NCBI RefSeq assembly: GCF_019134595.1
Contig: NZ_CP077770.1
Span: 2,972,501 to 3,036,500 of the forward strand
Length of the DNA stretch: 64,000 nt
Direction of reading: 5' to 3'
Source of the DNA: Pseudoalteromonas shioyasakiensis
GTDB taxonomy: Bacteria; Pseudomonadota; Gammaproteobacteria; Enterobacterales; Alteromonadaceae
Shown here piece after piece: positions 35,985 through 43,992 of this stretch. The position numbers and the translations under genes are program-made. The notes beneath the pieces are model-generated. The model worked only from the letters and a program-made list of their open reading frames with translations, was not told the DNA's origin and did no database searches. Position 1 is the stretch's first letter. The number at the start of each line of letters is the position of its first letter.

Positions 35985-38042
35985 ATGAAGTTGTCGATAC
36001 TCTCAGTGCTTGTAAGCTCCTCATTATTTCACAATCAAGCTTTCGCTAATAATGAGCTAGAACATATTACAACAACCGCCTCGCGCAGCGAAGTGTTGGC
36101 AGATCCATTGCCAGTTGTGGTCAGCAGTATTTCACAAAAGCAACTGGCGCTTATCGCTCCAACCCATATTGAACAAGCCCTTAAGCAAGTTGCAGGTGCT
36201 AATCTTCAACACGGTAACGGCCAAGAGTATTTACCCGCTCTACGTTCACCTGTACTTTCTGGTGCTGGTGCCTGCGGCGGCTTACTTACCGCTGAAGATG
36301 GTATTCCACTTCGCGCAGCTGGTTTTTGCAACATCAATGAGTTATTCGAAGCCCACACAGAAATGGCTGAACGTATCGAAGTACTGAAAGGCCCGGGCTC
36401 TGCTCTTTACGGTTCAAACGCAGTACATGGTGTAGTCAACGTGATCACGCCAGATACAACCTATGACCACAACCAACTTGGTTTTGATTACGGCTCGTTT
36501 GGCTACACTCGCTACAAACTTGGTGCGGGCCGTGACTTTGGCCAGCAAGGTTTAGGCATTAATGCCACGATCACTCGAGATACGGGTTATCGTGATGACG
36601 AAAGTGTTGATCAAGAAAAGCTATCACTGCGTCACCGTTTTGATGGCGAAAAATTAAGTGTAAGTACAGGCCTGACTTACACCCATTTAGATCAGCAAAC
36701 AGCTGGCTACATCGAGGGCTTTGAAAGCTATAAGGATGAGCAAATAGCTCAGTCTAATTTTGATCCTGATGCATTTCGTAAAGCCCGCTCTTTACGTGTT
36801 TGGTCAAAGCTAAATTGGACACAAGATGAGGCTAACAGCTTTACCCTAACGCCTTATATCCGCGACCAAAACATGACCTTCTTTAAGCATTTTTTACCGG
36901 GTACTCCCCTTGAAGAAAATGCTCAGCAAGGTGTTGGCCTACAATCAAGCTGGCAGCATAAGTTAACGGGTTCTAGCCTCTTAACTGTTGGCTTTGATGG
37001 TGAGCTTACGGATGCTGATTTTTTACAATATCAAGACAGCCCAACTGAAGGCTCAGCATTTTTAGTCGCCACCGTGCCACAAGGTAAACATTACGACTAT
37101 CAAGTAACTAGCACCCTATTAGCACCGTTTGTGAATCTTGATTGGCAACTTGATGAGTTACTTATCAGCCTTGGTGGTCGATACGAGCGTATGCGTTATG
37201 ACTACGACAACCATATGTTGGCTGGTCGCACAAAAGAAGATGGCACAGCATGCGCAATGGGCGGATGTCGCTATTCTCGACCAGAAAGCGGCGAAAATCG
37301 CTTTACTAACTTTTCGCCTAAGCTTGGTTTAAGCTATCAATATGCTGAAAACCAGTTTATATATGCCAATGCTTCAGAAGGTTATCGAGCACCGCAAGCG
37401 GCAGAGCTTTATCAGTTACAACGCGAACAAAATGTCGCAGATCTTAAATCTGAAACAGCTAAAAACCTAGAGCTTGGTTTAAAAGGCCAACAAGCTAAGC
37501 TGCATTATGTAGTTAGTATTTATGCAATGAACAAAAAGAACACGATTTTCCGCGACAGTGATTTTTATTACGTCAATGATGGCCAAACCCAGCATCGTGG
37601 TGTTGAGCTTGAATTAGCCTATGCCATTACGCCAAGCTTATCGATGCAGTTAGCCGCGAGCCACGCCAAGCATACATACAGTTATGACCAATTACTCAGC
37701 GGGGTTAATATCAATGGTAATCTCATTGATACTGCACCGCGTAACATCGCTAACTTACAACTACTTTGGCAAGCAAACGACATAACGCGTGTTGGGCTTG
37801 AGCTACATACCACCAGCAGCTACTTTACTGATCCTGAAAACCAGCATAGCTACGAAGGTCACTCATTAGTAAACTTAAGAGCGGCGTGGCAGCTAACAGA
37901 TAACTTTACTGTAACTGCACGAATAAATAATTTAACCGACGAGCGTTACGCAGAGCGTGCTGACTACACCACATTTAGTGGCGACCGCTATTTTCCGGGT
38001 AGACCGCGCAACGCCATGTTATCAGCAAGTTATCAGTTTTAA
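35985..38042 (+). CDS. TonB-dependent outer-membrane receptor
   Basis: This 685-residue protein has a signal peptide (cut near QAFANN), a plug domain (about 25-150, with ERIEVLKGPGSALYGSNAVHGVVNVITP) and a 22-strand barrel with the C-terminal NNLTDERYAERADYTTFSGD and a final aromatic YQF. Two cysteine pairs are notable, one in the plug (Cys97 and Cys115) and one in an outer loop (ACAMGGCRYS), suggesting disulphides. The ligand is not evident: no synthesis genes or Fur-type box are adjacent. ATG 35985 is preferred to an in-frame start 11 codons upstream, which lies inside the hairpin. Confidence 0.92.
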   Translation: MKLSILSVLVSSSLFHNQAFANNELEHITTTASRSEVLADPLPVVVSSISQKQLALIAPTHIEQALKQVAGANLQHGNGQEYLPALRSPVLSGAGACGGLLTAEDGIPLRAAGFCNINELFEAHTEMAERIEVLKGPGSALYGSNAVHGVVNVITPDTTYDHNQLGFDYGSFGYTRYKLGAGRDFGQQGLGINATITRDTGYRDDESVDQEKLSLRHRFDGEKLSVSTGLTYTHLDQQTAGYIEGFESYKDEQIAQSNFDPDAFRKARSLRVWSKLNWTQDEANSFTLTPYIRDQNMTFFKHFLPGTPLEENAQQGVGLQSSWQHKLTGSSLLTVGFDGELTDADFLQYQDSPTEGSAFLVATVPQGKHYDYQVTSTLLAPFVNLDWQLDELLISLGGRYERMRYDYDNHMLAGRTKEDGTACAMGGCRYSRPESGENRFTNFSPKLGLSYQYAENQFIYANASEGYRAPQAAELYQLQREQNVADLKSETAKNLELGLKGQQAKLHYVVSIYAMNKKNTIFRDSDFYYVNDGQTQHRGVELELAYAITPSLSMQLAASHAKHTYSYDQLLSGVNINGNLIDTAPRNIANLQLLWQANDITRVGLELHTTSSYFTDPENQHSYEGHSLVNLRAAWQLTDNFTVTARINNLTDERYAERADYTTFSGDRYFPGRPRNAMLSASYQF

Positions 38043-38057
38043 ATAACCGCATTATTT

Positions 38058-38080
38058 GGTGAGCTATCTCATAGTTCACC
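38058..38080 (+). terminator. Probable terminator hairpin after the TonB receptor gene
   Basis: GGTGAGCTAT pairs with ATAGTTCACC (one G-U) across a three-base loop. It lacks a T-run, so efficiency is uncertain. Confidence 0.4.
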
Positions 38081-38138
38081 CACGCTGTTTAGTGTTTTGG
38101 TATGATAAATGTACCTATTGCTATAGTTCCTAAACAGC

Positions 38139-39323
38139 GTGTCATCTTCTCAAAATCTAATTCGTAACCTTCTTTTAGTGCTGGGCATTTTTCTTATTGC
38201 AGCCAGTTTGCGAGCCCCTATCACTGGTATTGCACCGGTACTTGAACAGATCATTGAACAGTTTCAGTTAAATGCATCACAAGCCGGCATGTTGACAACT
38301 TTACCTTTAATCGCGTTTGCCATTGCCTCACCTATGGCAACAAGCCTTGCTAAAAAGTGCGGCCTTGAAGTATCACTGTTTATAGCCCTGGTACTTATAG
38401 GCATAGGGGTTGTCTCTCGTGTTATTGATTCTGCCACCGTGCTATTTATTAGCACCGCTGTAATTGGTGTCGGTATCGCGATTGGTAATGTGTTGTTACC
38501 AAGCTTGATAAAACGTGACTTTCCACACAAAGTGGCAGTAATGACGTCTAGTTATGTTTTGGCGATGGGCATATTTGGTGGCAGCTATTCAGCACTCATC
38601 ATTCCGCTAGCTGAATACAAAGAACTTGGTTGGCAATTGGCGCTTGCCAGTTATGCCTTATTAGTTGTGCTAGCTATTGTGGTGTGGTTACCACAACTTA
38701 AGCAACATACCATGCCAAAACAGGCATCCGTTTCAAACAGTACACAAAGCAAAATTTGGCACTCTGCACTTGCTTGGCAAATCACCTTATTGCTCGGCTT
38801 TAACTCATTTTTCACTTATATCATGCTAGGTTGGCTACCCAGCATTTTAATAGAAGGCGGCCATAGTGCGCAGCACGCGGGTGCTTTGCAAGGCGCCTTT
38901 CAAGTAGCCTCAGCGCTGCCAGGTATTGTACTTATTCCACTACTTGCCAAATTAAAAGATCAACGCATCTTAACGCTAAGCTTGGCGTTACTTGGCGCGC
39001 TTTGTTCTTTTGGATTATTAGTTGCGCCTAGTTTTGCGATGCTTTGGTCAGTCACCTTAGGGTTTTGCTCAGGTGCTTGTTTTATATTGGGCTTATCATT
39101 TGTAAGCCTGCGAACTCATGACTCAATGCAAGCCGCGGCGTTATCGGGTATGGCACAGTGTATCGGGTATTTATTGGCTGCAACAGGCCCTATTATTGCG
39201 GGCGCCTTACATAGTTACTTTAATAATTGGGAAGGTGCACTTTGGCTGTGTATTGCATCTAGCCTATTGTGTGCTTTATTTGGTTACTTGAGTGGCCGAA
39301 ATATCACCATCGGCCAACAATAA
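38139..39323 (+). CDS. MFS transporter, CynX/NimT type
   Basis: This 394-residue protein has about twelve membrane segments and starts with the family hallmark AASLRAPITGIAPVLEQI, typical of the cyanate/nitroimidazole (CynX, NimT/YeaN) branch. A second signature, GIAIGNVLLPSLIKRDF, follows near residue 110. Substrate is unknown; family members export or import small anions and drugs. The start is GTG at 38139 without a clear Shine-Dalgarno sequence, so the N-terminus is a little uncertain. Confidence 0.87.
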   Translation: MSSSQNLIRNLLLVLGIFLIAASLRAPITGIAPVLEQIIEQFQLNASQAGMLTTLPLIAFAIASPMATSLAKKCGLEVSLFIALVLIGIGVVSRVIDSATVLFISTAVIGVGIAIGNVLLPSLIKRDFPHKVAVMTSSYVLAMGIFGGSYSALIIPLAEYKELGWQLALASYALLVVLAIVVWLPQLKQHTMPKQASVSNSTQSKIWHSALAWQITLLLGFNSFFTYIMLGWLPSILIEGGHSAQHAGALQGAFQVASALPGIVLIPLLAKLKDQRILTLSLALLGALCSFGLLVAPSFAMLWSVTLGFCSGACFILGLSFVSLRTHDSMQAAALSGMAQCIGYLLAATGPIIAGALHSYFNNWEGALWLCIASSLLCALFGYLSGRNITIGQQ

Positions 39324-39327
39324 ATAT

Positions 39328-39355
39328 GAAACCGCAGCTACTTAGGTGCGGTTTC
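39328..39355. terminator. Hairpin shared by the convergent MFS and GFA genes
   Basis: GAAACCGCA (39328-39336) pairs with TGCGGTTTC (39347-39355). One arm encodes the last residues of the GFA protein, so the terminator is partly inside its coding sequence. The minus-strand side has a T-rich tail. Confidence 0.6.
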
Positions 39356-39748
39356 AAAGGCGCTCATATTACTAAGGCTATCTAGCCAAGGTTTATGTGA
39401 GCGATACCAAATATGGGCTTTGGGGATAAGCTCATCAGCTTGCTCGACAGCGCCAATACGTAAGCCATAGATGCGCTCACCTGCACCTACAGAAGTCGCG
39501 TACAAAGCTGTACCACAGTTACCACAAAACCCTTGCGCACGCTGATTACCACTTTCGGCAATTTTTATATATTCTTTTGGCTCAGCACCTGTAAAAGTAA
39601 CCCCATCTGGCACAGACACCACAACTGTGCGAAAAGGCGCGCCCGAGATAATTTGGCAGTCAGTGCAGTGACAGTTAATCACTTTATTTTCATCAACTTC
39701 TGCGTGGTAAGTTACCTCACCACAATGACAACGACCGGTAACCTTCAT
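39338..39748 (-). CDS. GFA-family zinc protein
   Basis: This 136-residue protein has the zinc-binding Cys pattern of the GFA (glutathione-dependent formaldehyde-activating) family: RCHCGEVTY, INCHCTDCQ and, after a strand region, GFCGNCGTALY. Family members include Gfa of Paracoccus and many proteins of unknown activity; a role in S-hydroxymethylglutathione handling cannot be assumed. The start is one base after the desaturase stop, so the two are probably co-transcribed. Confidence 0.92.
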   Translation of the reverse strand: MKVTGRCHCGEVTYHAEVDENKVINCHCTDCQIISGAPFRTVVVSVPDGVTFTGAEPKEYIKIAESGNQRAQGFCGNCGTALYATSVGAGERIYGLRIGAVEQADELIPKAHIWYRSHKPWLDSLSNMSAFETAPK

Positions 39749-39749
39749 A

Positions 39750-40763
39750 TTAAACTCCTTGTTGAGATGGCTGCTCTTTTACTGGGTAATGATTAGCCTG
39801 TTTTAAGCTTTGGAAATCATTAAAACGTACCCCATGCTGGGCCATAATAGGACGTATTTTTTTGCTTATCAATTGCCTTATGTAAAAGGGCTGATTCGGC
39901 ACAAAATGATGGACTGTATGAGTGCGGCCAAAATCAAAACAAAATAGTTGAAACGGTAAAAACCAACGGCTGGTGATCACATGCGTTTGCTCAAGCAAGT
40001 TATTTACACCGCCATAATAATGCATTGAAGATGTTATTAAGTTAAGAGAACTCGAACGAATAATATTAGGCACAATAAGTACCACCATTAAAAACTCTGC
40101 CATCGCCAGTAATTCAGCTCCCCATGGCGGCAATGTAAATGGCTGTACAAACTGCACTGCGTAATAAGCAATTACCCCATAAAGAATCGCAAAATACGCG
40201 GTTGCAATCGGAAAGCCTGCATTAAACACGCGTAAAAACTTAAAACCACTAATTTCTTTACTAAATCGCTTGGTATTAACTAGCAAACCTAGCAGACAAT
40301 CAGTAATGACTAAGGCTCTCAAAAATGGCGATTTAATGCCATTGCCCACTAAACGCTCTTCTAAATCTTGTGAGGTGCCGGATACTTTATGGTGATGCAA
40401 ATGGATTTTTCTGCGATACCAAGGATTAACCGTATTGGGCCGCATAAGCCACACGGTTAACATCATTAGGTTATGTATAAAAGGACGATTACTAAAATAC
40501 TGCTTATGGATAAGGTCATGCTCAAGCTCATGCGATATCGAGGTAATAAAAGCAGCCAGAATGATACACAGCCATGCAGGTATAATAGCTAGGTAATAAA
40601 GTGTCGCAACGCCAATCAGTGCGCTTAACGACATTAGTAAAATAACCATCGCAATGGTGTTTTGCTGGTTGAGTATAGGGAAACGTGTTCTAAGCGACTG
40701 CTCTTCGGCCTTAATGGCAGTAACAATCGCCTTTATGTTTTGCTTTGCGGTTAATTTTGACAT
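39750..40763 (-). CDS. Membrane fatty acid desaturase-family protein
   Basis: This 337-residue protein has the three histidine boxes of the di-iron desaturase family: SHELEHDLIH near residue 90, HLHHHKVSG near residue 125 and RTHTVHHFV near residue 290, with hydrophobic segments between. It should introduce a double bond or hydroxyl into an acyl chain at the inner membrane. I choose ATG 40763 over the adjacent GTG. It leads a two-gene unit with the GFA gene. Confidence 0.87.
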   Translation of the reverse strand: MSKLTAKQNIKAIVTAIKAEEQSLRTRFPILNQQNTIAMVILLMSLSALIGVATLYYLAIIPAWLCIILAAFITSISHELEHDLIHKQYFSNRPFIHNLMMLTVWLMRPNTVNPWYRRKIHLHHHKVSGTSQDLEERLVGNGIKSPFLRALVITDCLLGLLVNTKRFSKEISGFKFLRVFNAGFPIATAYFAILYGVIAYYAVQFVQPFTLPPWGAELLAMAEFLMVVLIVPNIIRSSSLNLITSSMHYYGGVNNLLEQTHVITSRWFLPFQLFCFDFGRTHTVHHFVPNQPFYIRQLISKKIRPIMAQHGVRFNDFQSLKQANHYPVKEQPSQQGV

Positions 40764-40809
40764 CACAAGCTTTGCTAACTGGTTGATATCAAAATCATAC
40801 CGTAATTAC

Positions 40810-42981
40810 CTACTGCTCTCGAGAAAATTGCGTTAAAAATGGTACTACATCATTTGCAGGCAACGGCTTAGAAAAGTAATAGCCTTGAATATAATCACAA
40901 CCGGCTTCGGTTAACACAGCTAATTGCTCGCGCTCTTCAACTCCTTCAGCAACGACTTTAATACCCAACACCCGACTCATTTGAATAATCGATTTAACCA
41001 GCGCTTCGTCACCTAAATCAACATGTACTTCATCGATAAATGACTTATCTAGCTTAAGTACATCAACTGGAAAGCGGCGCAAGTAGCTAAGAGACGAATA
41101 ACCGGTACCAAAATCATCTAATGAAATTAAACAGCCAGCTTGCTTCAACTGCTTTAACACATCGAGATGGTTCGTATTTTCTGGCGCTAGAACACTCTCA
41201 GTTAATTCAAATGAAATTTGTGATGGTTTAACCCCTTGCCCTTTAATAATCTCAAGCCATGCATTACGTTCAGGGTTAAACTCAGTAAACTCAAATAAAG
41301 AACGGTTTACGTTAAAAACAAAGTTTTCATAGCCTTGTGCTTCTAGCGCTTTTATTTGCTGACAGGTTTTAATCAACACAAGTTCACCGAGAGGAATAAT
41401 CACCCGCGACTCTTCTGCAAGCGGAATAAACTCGGCAGGTGATACCCATTGTCCTTGGTTATTCCAACGCACTAAACTTTCGAATTTAGCAACCGTGTTA
41501 TTTTCAATATCAATAATAGGTTGAAAATACACATCAATTTCGTTGTTCTTCACCGCTTGAGTAAGCTGCTCAACCAGCAAGTTATGTTTTTTGACCTTGT
41601 TATCCATTTCTTTACAGAAAAACAGGTACTCATCGCCTGTTTGTTTGGCATTCAAAGTGGCAAGCTCAGCTTGGCGAACTAAACGACGAGCTATTTTTTC
41701 GATTTTTTCTTGTGAACTAACCGCGCCAGTTTGCTCAAACCGACTAATGCCCAGCGTAACTGACACCTGCTGACTAATGCCGCCAATAGATACGGGCTCA
41801 ACGAGTAACGCGGTAATTTGTTTACAAACATGCTCAAGCTCGCTGATATGCTGATAAGTTTGTAAAATTGCAAAACTATCACCATCGATCCGCGAAAAAG
41901 CAGATTCTTTAAAGCTGCTATTGAGTCGCTCTGAAAGCTCGCATAAAACCTTATCACCAAAGGTTAAACCGTAAACGGTGTTGATATCTTGAAACTTATC
42001 AACATCAAAGTAGATCACAGCTAGGTTAGTATTCTCATCATCTTGATACGACAAAGATGATAGCAACTGGCATAAGTACTCTTTGAAGTAAAAACGATTG
42101 GTCAAACCGGTAAGTTGATCGTGGTTAGCATGAAAATAGATTTTCTGCTCAGCTTCTTTTTTCTCGGTGATATCCAAAATAAATGCCACATAGCAATCTT
42201 CACCATTATTTTGCATTTTGGTTATCGATAAAAATTGCGTATACAACTTACCTTGTTTGGTTTTATTAGTGATTTCCCCAGACCACTTACCCTCAGTATT
42301 AATTTGGTGCCACATCACTTTATAAAAATGCGGATCATACTTGTTTGAGCTTAAAATATTTGGATTTTGCCCCAAGACTTCATCCAACGAATAGCCCGTC
42401 ATTTTAGTAAATGCAGTATTTGCGTAGGTAATATGCACATTGTGGTCGCAAATAAAAATTGCTTCGTGGCTTTGCTCAATCAATTGGTTTGCAAAATCAA
42501 GTTTAGCTATAAAGCGGTCTTTTTCGATTTCACGCTGGATAAGACCAGTAAATAACGAGAAAAATGACTCAATTTGCATCGCATCATTTATTTCATGCTG
42601 AAATAGCGCGACAAGAATAGTATCGGTTTTACCCGATATACTTTGTAAAGGCACACCCACATAGGCTTCAATGCCCATATCGACAAGTAGCTGATCATTT
42701 GGGAATAACTGCTGAACTCCTGCACTGTAACTAGAGATACTGCCACAGCTCACATCGTTACAAGGCGTACAGCGGATATCGTAGCTGATGTTTTCAACAA
42801 TTTCGTCATGCGCACATAAAGCTATAGTCGTTGCATGCAAAGTTGACTCATCGACTTGAGCTAAAAAAACATGAGAAGCACCAAGCACTTCTGATAAAGA
42901 CAGGCATATTGCATTATAAAAGTTCTCACTTTTAAGATTTGAAATACTTTCAACAATACGCTTTAAGTCGTATGTACCCAC
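40810..42981 (-). CDS. GAF-PAS-GGDEF-EAL c-di-GMP signalling protein, degenerate cyclase site
   Basis: This 723-residue cytoplasmic protein has an N-terminal GAF-like domain (about 15-150, with Cys71 and Cys74), a PAS domain (about 165-275, FTKMTGYSLDEVLGQNPNIL), a GGDEF domain whose signature is RIDGDSF (364-370) rather than RxGGDEF, and an EAL domain with ESL at 501-503. In the EAL domain the metal and catalytic residues appear kept: Glu501, Asn in FNVNRS, Glu in ELTES, DDFGTGYSSL, KLDKSFI and AEGVEE. It is therefore probably a phosphodiesterase with a regulatory GGDEF domain. The start is GTG with AAGG upstream. Confidence 0.9.
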   Translation of the reverse strand: MGTYDLKRIVESISNLKSENFYNAICLSLSEVLGASHVFLAQVDESTLHATTIALCAHDEIVENISYDIRCTPCNDVSCGSISSYSAGVQQLFPNDQLLVDMGIEAYVGVPLQSISGKTDTILVALFQHEINDAMQIESFFSLFTGLIQREIEKDRFIAKLDFANQLIEQSHEAIFICDHNVHITYANTAFTKMTGYSLDEVLGQNPNILSSNKYDPHFYKVMWHQINTEGKWSGEITNKTKQGKLYTQFLSITKMQNNGEDCYVAFILDITEKKEAEQKIYFHANHDQLTGLTNRFYFKEYLCQLLSSLSYQDDENTNLAVIYFDVDKFQDINTVYGLTFGDKVLCELSERLNSSFKESAFSRIDGDSFAILQTYQHISELEHVCKQITALLVEPVSIGGISQQVSVTLGISRFEQTGAVSSQEKIEKIARRLVRQAELATLNAKQTGDEYLFFCKEMDNKVKKHNLLVEQLTQAVKNNEIDVYFQPIIDIENNTVAKFESLVRWNNQGQWVSPAEFIPLAEESRVIIPLGELVLIKTCQQIKALEAQGYENFVFNVNRSLFEFTEFNPERNAWLEIIKGQGVKPSQISFELTESVLAPENTNHLDVLKQLKQAGCLISLDDFGTGYSSLSYLRRFPVDVLKLDKSFIDEVHVDLGDEALVKSIIQMSRVLGIKVVAEGVEEREQLAVLTEAGCDYIQGYYFSKPLPANDVVPFLTQFSREQ

Positions 42982-43446
42982 GATATGCTACCTTACCCGA
43001 TAATGTGCACTAAGTGATTGACTTCACTTATACTTAAGGCCACAAATTGTATTATAAGATGTATTCAAACACCATCGTACTCTAGTCTAAAATGATTAAT
43101 TTTCAATCAAATAAACACACTTTTTACAGGGTTATTTTTAGATTAAGCATAGTTTGAACTTGACCGCTTAGAAATAGAACAAAAGTTGCTTAAATAGAGG
43201 TGGGGTTGATACTTAGATTTGAGTTCTAGACGCTAGGTTCTAGGCAAAGTATACCCGTGAGAATGGCTTTAGCTATGAGTTATGTTTTTCAACATTGCTG
43301 GTTCGGTGTTATTTGGGTAGTTATTGCTGGTTCGGCAGTAAACTACTTCCTACAATGCTTTTACGAATTAAATTGCTAAGGGTGGTTTCAAAACCCAACA
43401 ACCGCACCGCTCGGCTAAAAACTGACAGCTGATGGCTGATGGCTGT
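42982..43446. other. Non-coding, AT-rich stretch upstream of the tRNA-tail repeats
   Basis: I see no convincing gene. It holds the promoter side of the GGDEF/EAL gene, a 13-base direct repeat ATTGCTGGTTCGG (43294-43306 and 43323-43335), a TTCTAGACGC/TTCTAGGC near-repeat around 43225, and a run of CTGA(C/T)(A/G)G-type short repeats at about 43424-43445. The sequence looks like decayed intergenic DNA. Confidence 0.5.
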
Positions 43447-43453
43447 TTTTTTT

Positions 43454-43570
43454 CAGGCATAAAAAAACCCTAACCAACTGGCTAGGGTTAAAAAGTGGTA
43501 CCAGTAGGCGAACTTTTACTTGCTTCAGTGCCACGCCCCGCGTGGCGCTCAAGTCCGATGACTACTTTTT
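43454..43570 (-). repeat. tRNA-tail repeat unit A (117 bp)
   Basis: Read on the minus strand, the unit holds a stem-loop domain (GCCACGC/GCGTGGC inside AAGT-type flanks), a copy of the tRNA-Leu 3' end reading CCTACTGGTACCA, and a terminator hairpin with a T-run. It is about 90% identical to unit B outside the terminator, and its terminator nearly equals the one directly after the tRNA. Confidence 0.88.
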
Positions 43571-43689
43571 CAGGCATAAAAAAAACCCAGCAAAACTGCT
43601 GGGGTCATAAAAGTGGTACCATTAGGCGGACTTTTACTTATTTCAGTGCCACGCCCTGCGTGGCGCTCAAGTCCGCTAACTACTTTTTT
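43571..43689 (-). repeat. tRNA-tail repeat unit B (119 bp)
   Basis: Same layout as unit A. Here GCGGACTT and AAGTCCGC enclose the inner stem and could pair to make a closed domain. The tRNA-like end reads CCTAATGGTACCA and the terminator arm is CCCAGCA/TGCTGGG, diverged from the flanking units. Confidence 0.88.
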
Positions 43690-43753
43690 CAGGCATAAAA
43701 AAACCCTAACCAATTGGCTAGGGTTAAAAAGTGGTACCAGTAGGCGGACTTGA
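43690..43753 (-). repeat. tRNA-tail repeat, partial third unit containing the true tRNA end
   Basis: CAGGCATAAAAAAACCC, the terminator hairpin and TGGTACCAGTAGGCGGACTT repeat the pattern of units A and B and run into the real tRNA-Leu gene. The TGGTACC anchors at 43496, 43614 and 43732 are exactly 118 bases apart. Confidence 0.85.
43702..43725 (-). terminator. Intrinsic terminator directly after tRNA-Leu
   Basis: On the minus strand AACCCTAGCC/GGTTAGGGTT with an AATT loop and one mismatch is followed by T7, six bases after the tRNA CCA. Confidence 0.85.
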
Positions 43754-43816
43754 ACCGCCACGCCCGAAGGCAACGGATTTTGAATCCGTCATGTCTACCA
43801 ATTCCATCATACTGGC
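43732..43816 (-). tRNA. tRNA-Leu (anticodon CAA)
   Basis: The minus strand gives an 85-base class II tRNA: acceptor GCCAGTA/TACTGGT (with a G-U first pair), D-loop AATTGGTAGACA, anticodon stem ACGGA/TCCGT with loop TTCAAAA, a long variable arm TGCCTTCGGGCGT, T-arm GGCGG-TTCAAGT-CCGCC and an encoded CCA. Discriminator A and the long variable arm fit leucine. It reads UUG codons. Two further copies of its 3' end lie downstream. Confidence 0.96.
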
Positions 43817-43903
43817 TTCATTTTTCTTTAACCTTCTAAACACGAGAAGATAAAGAAAAACCACTTTAGAGCAAAAGCTTTTTTAACTGCTTTTGTCTCT
43901 ATG

Positions 43904-43945
43904 CCAAGCATTATACAAAGAATGGGTAAGGCAGCAAGCGTTTTG
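43904..43945 (-). promoter_or_regulatory. Promoter of tRNA-Leu
   Basis: On the minus strand, TTGCTG is followed after 16 bases by a perfect TATAAT (43915-43910), about 95 bases upstream of the mature tRNA 5' end. The leader between can form a stem AAAAGC/GCTTTT. Confidence 0.65.
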
Positions 43946-43992
43946 TGTCGCGCTACTGATCAACCGCACAATAATTAAACAAGTTGTTAACT

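Noticed and set aside
43454..43753. Attachment sites of an integrated element at tRNA-Leu
   Set aside because: tRNA 3'-end duplications often mark integration, but the copies are only 118 bases apart, include terminators, and no integrase or cargo lies between them.
43454..43753. CRISPR array
   Set aside because: The repeated parts make up nearly the whole unit, there are no unique spacers of equal size, and no cas genes are present.
43495..43773. Reading frames of about 67 codons on both strands in the tRNA-tail repeats
   Set aside because: They run through terminators and the tRNA gene and look like by-products of repeated DNA. The Tpr-like protein of the E. coli case is not evidently present.
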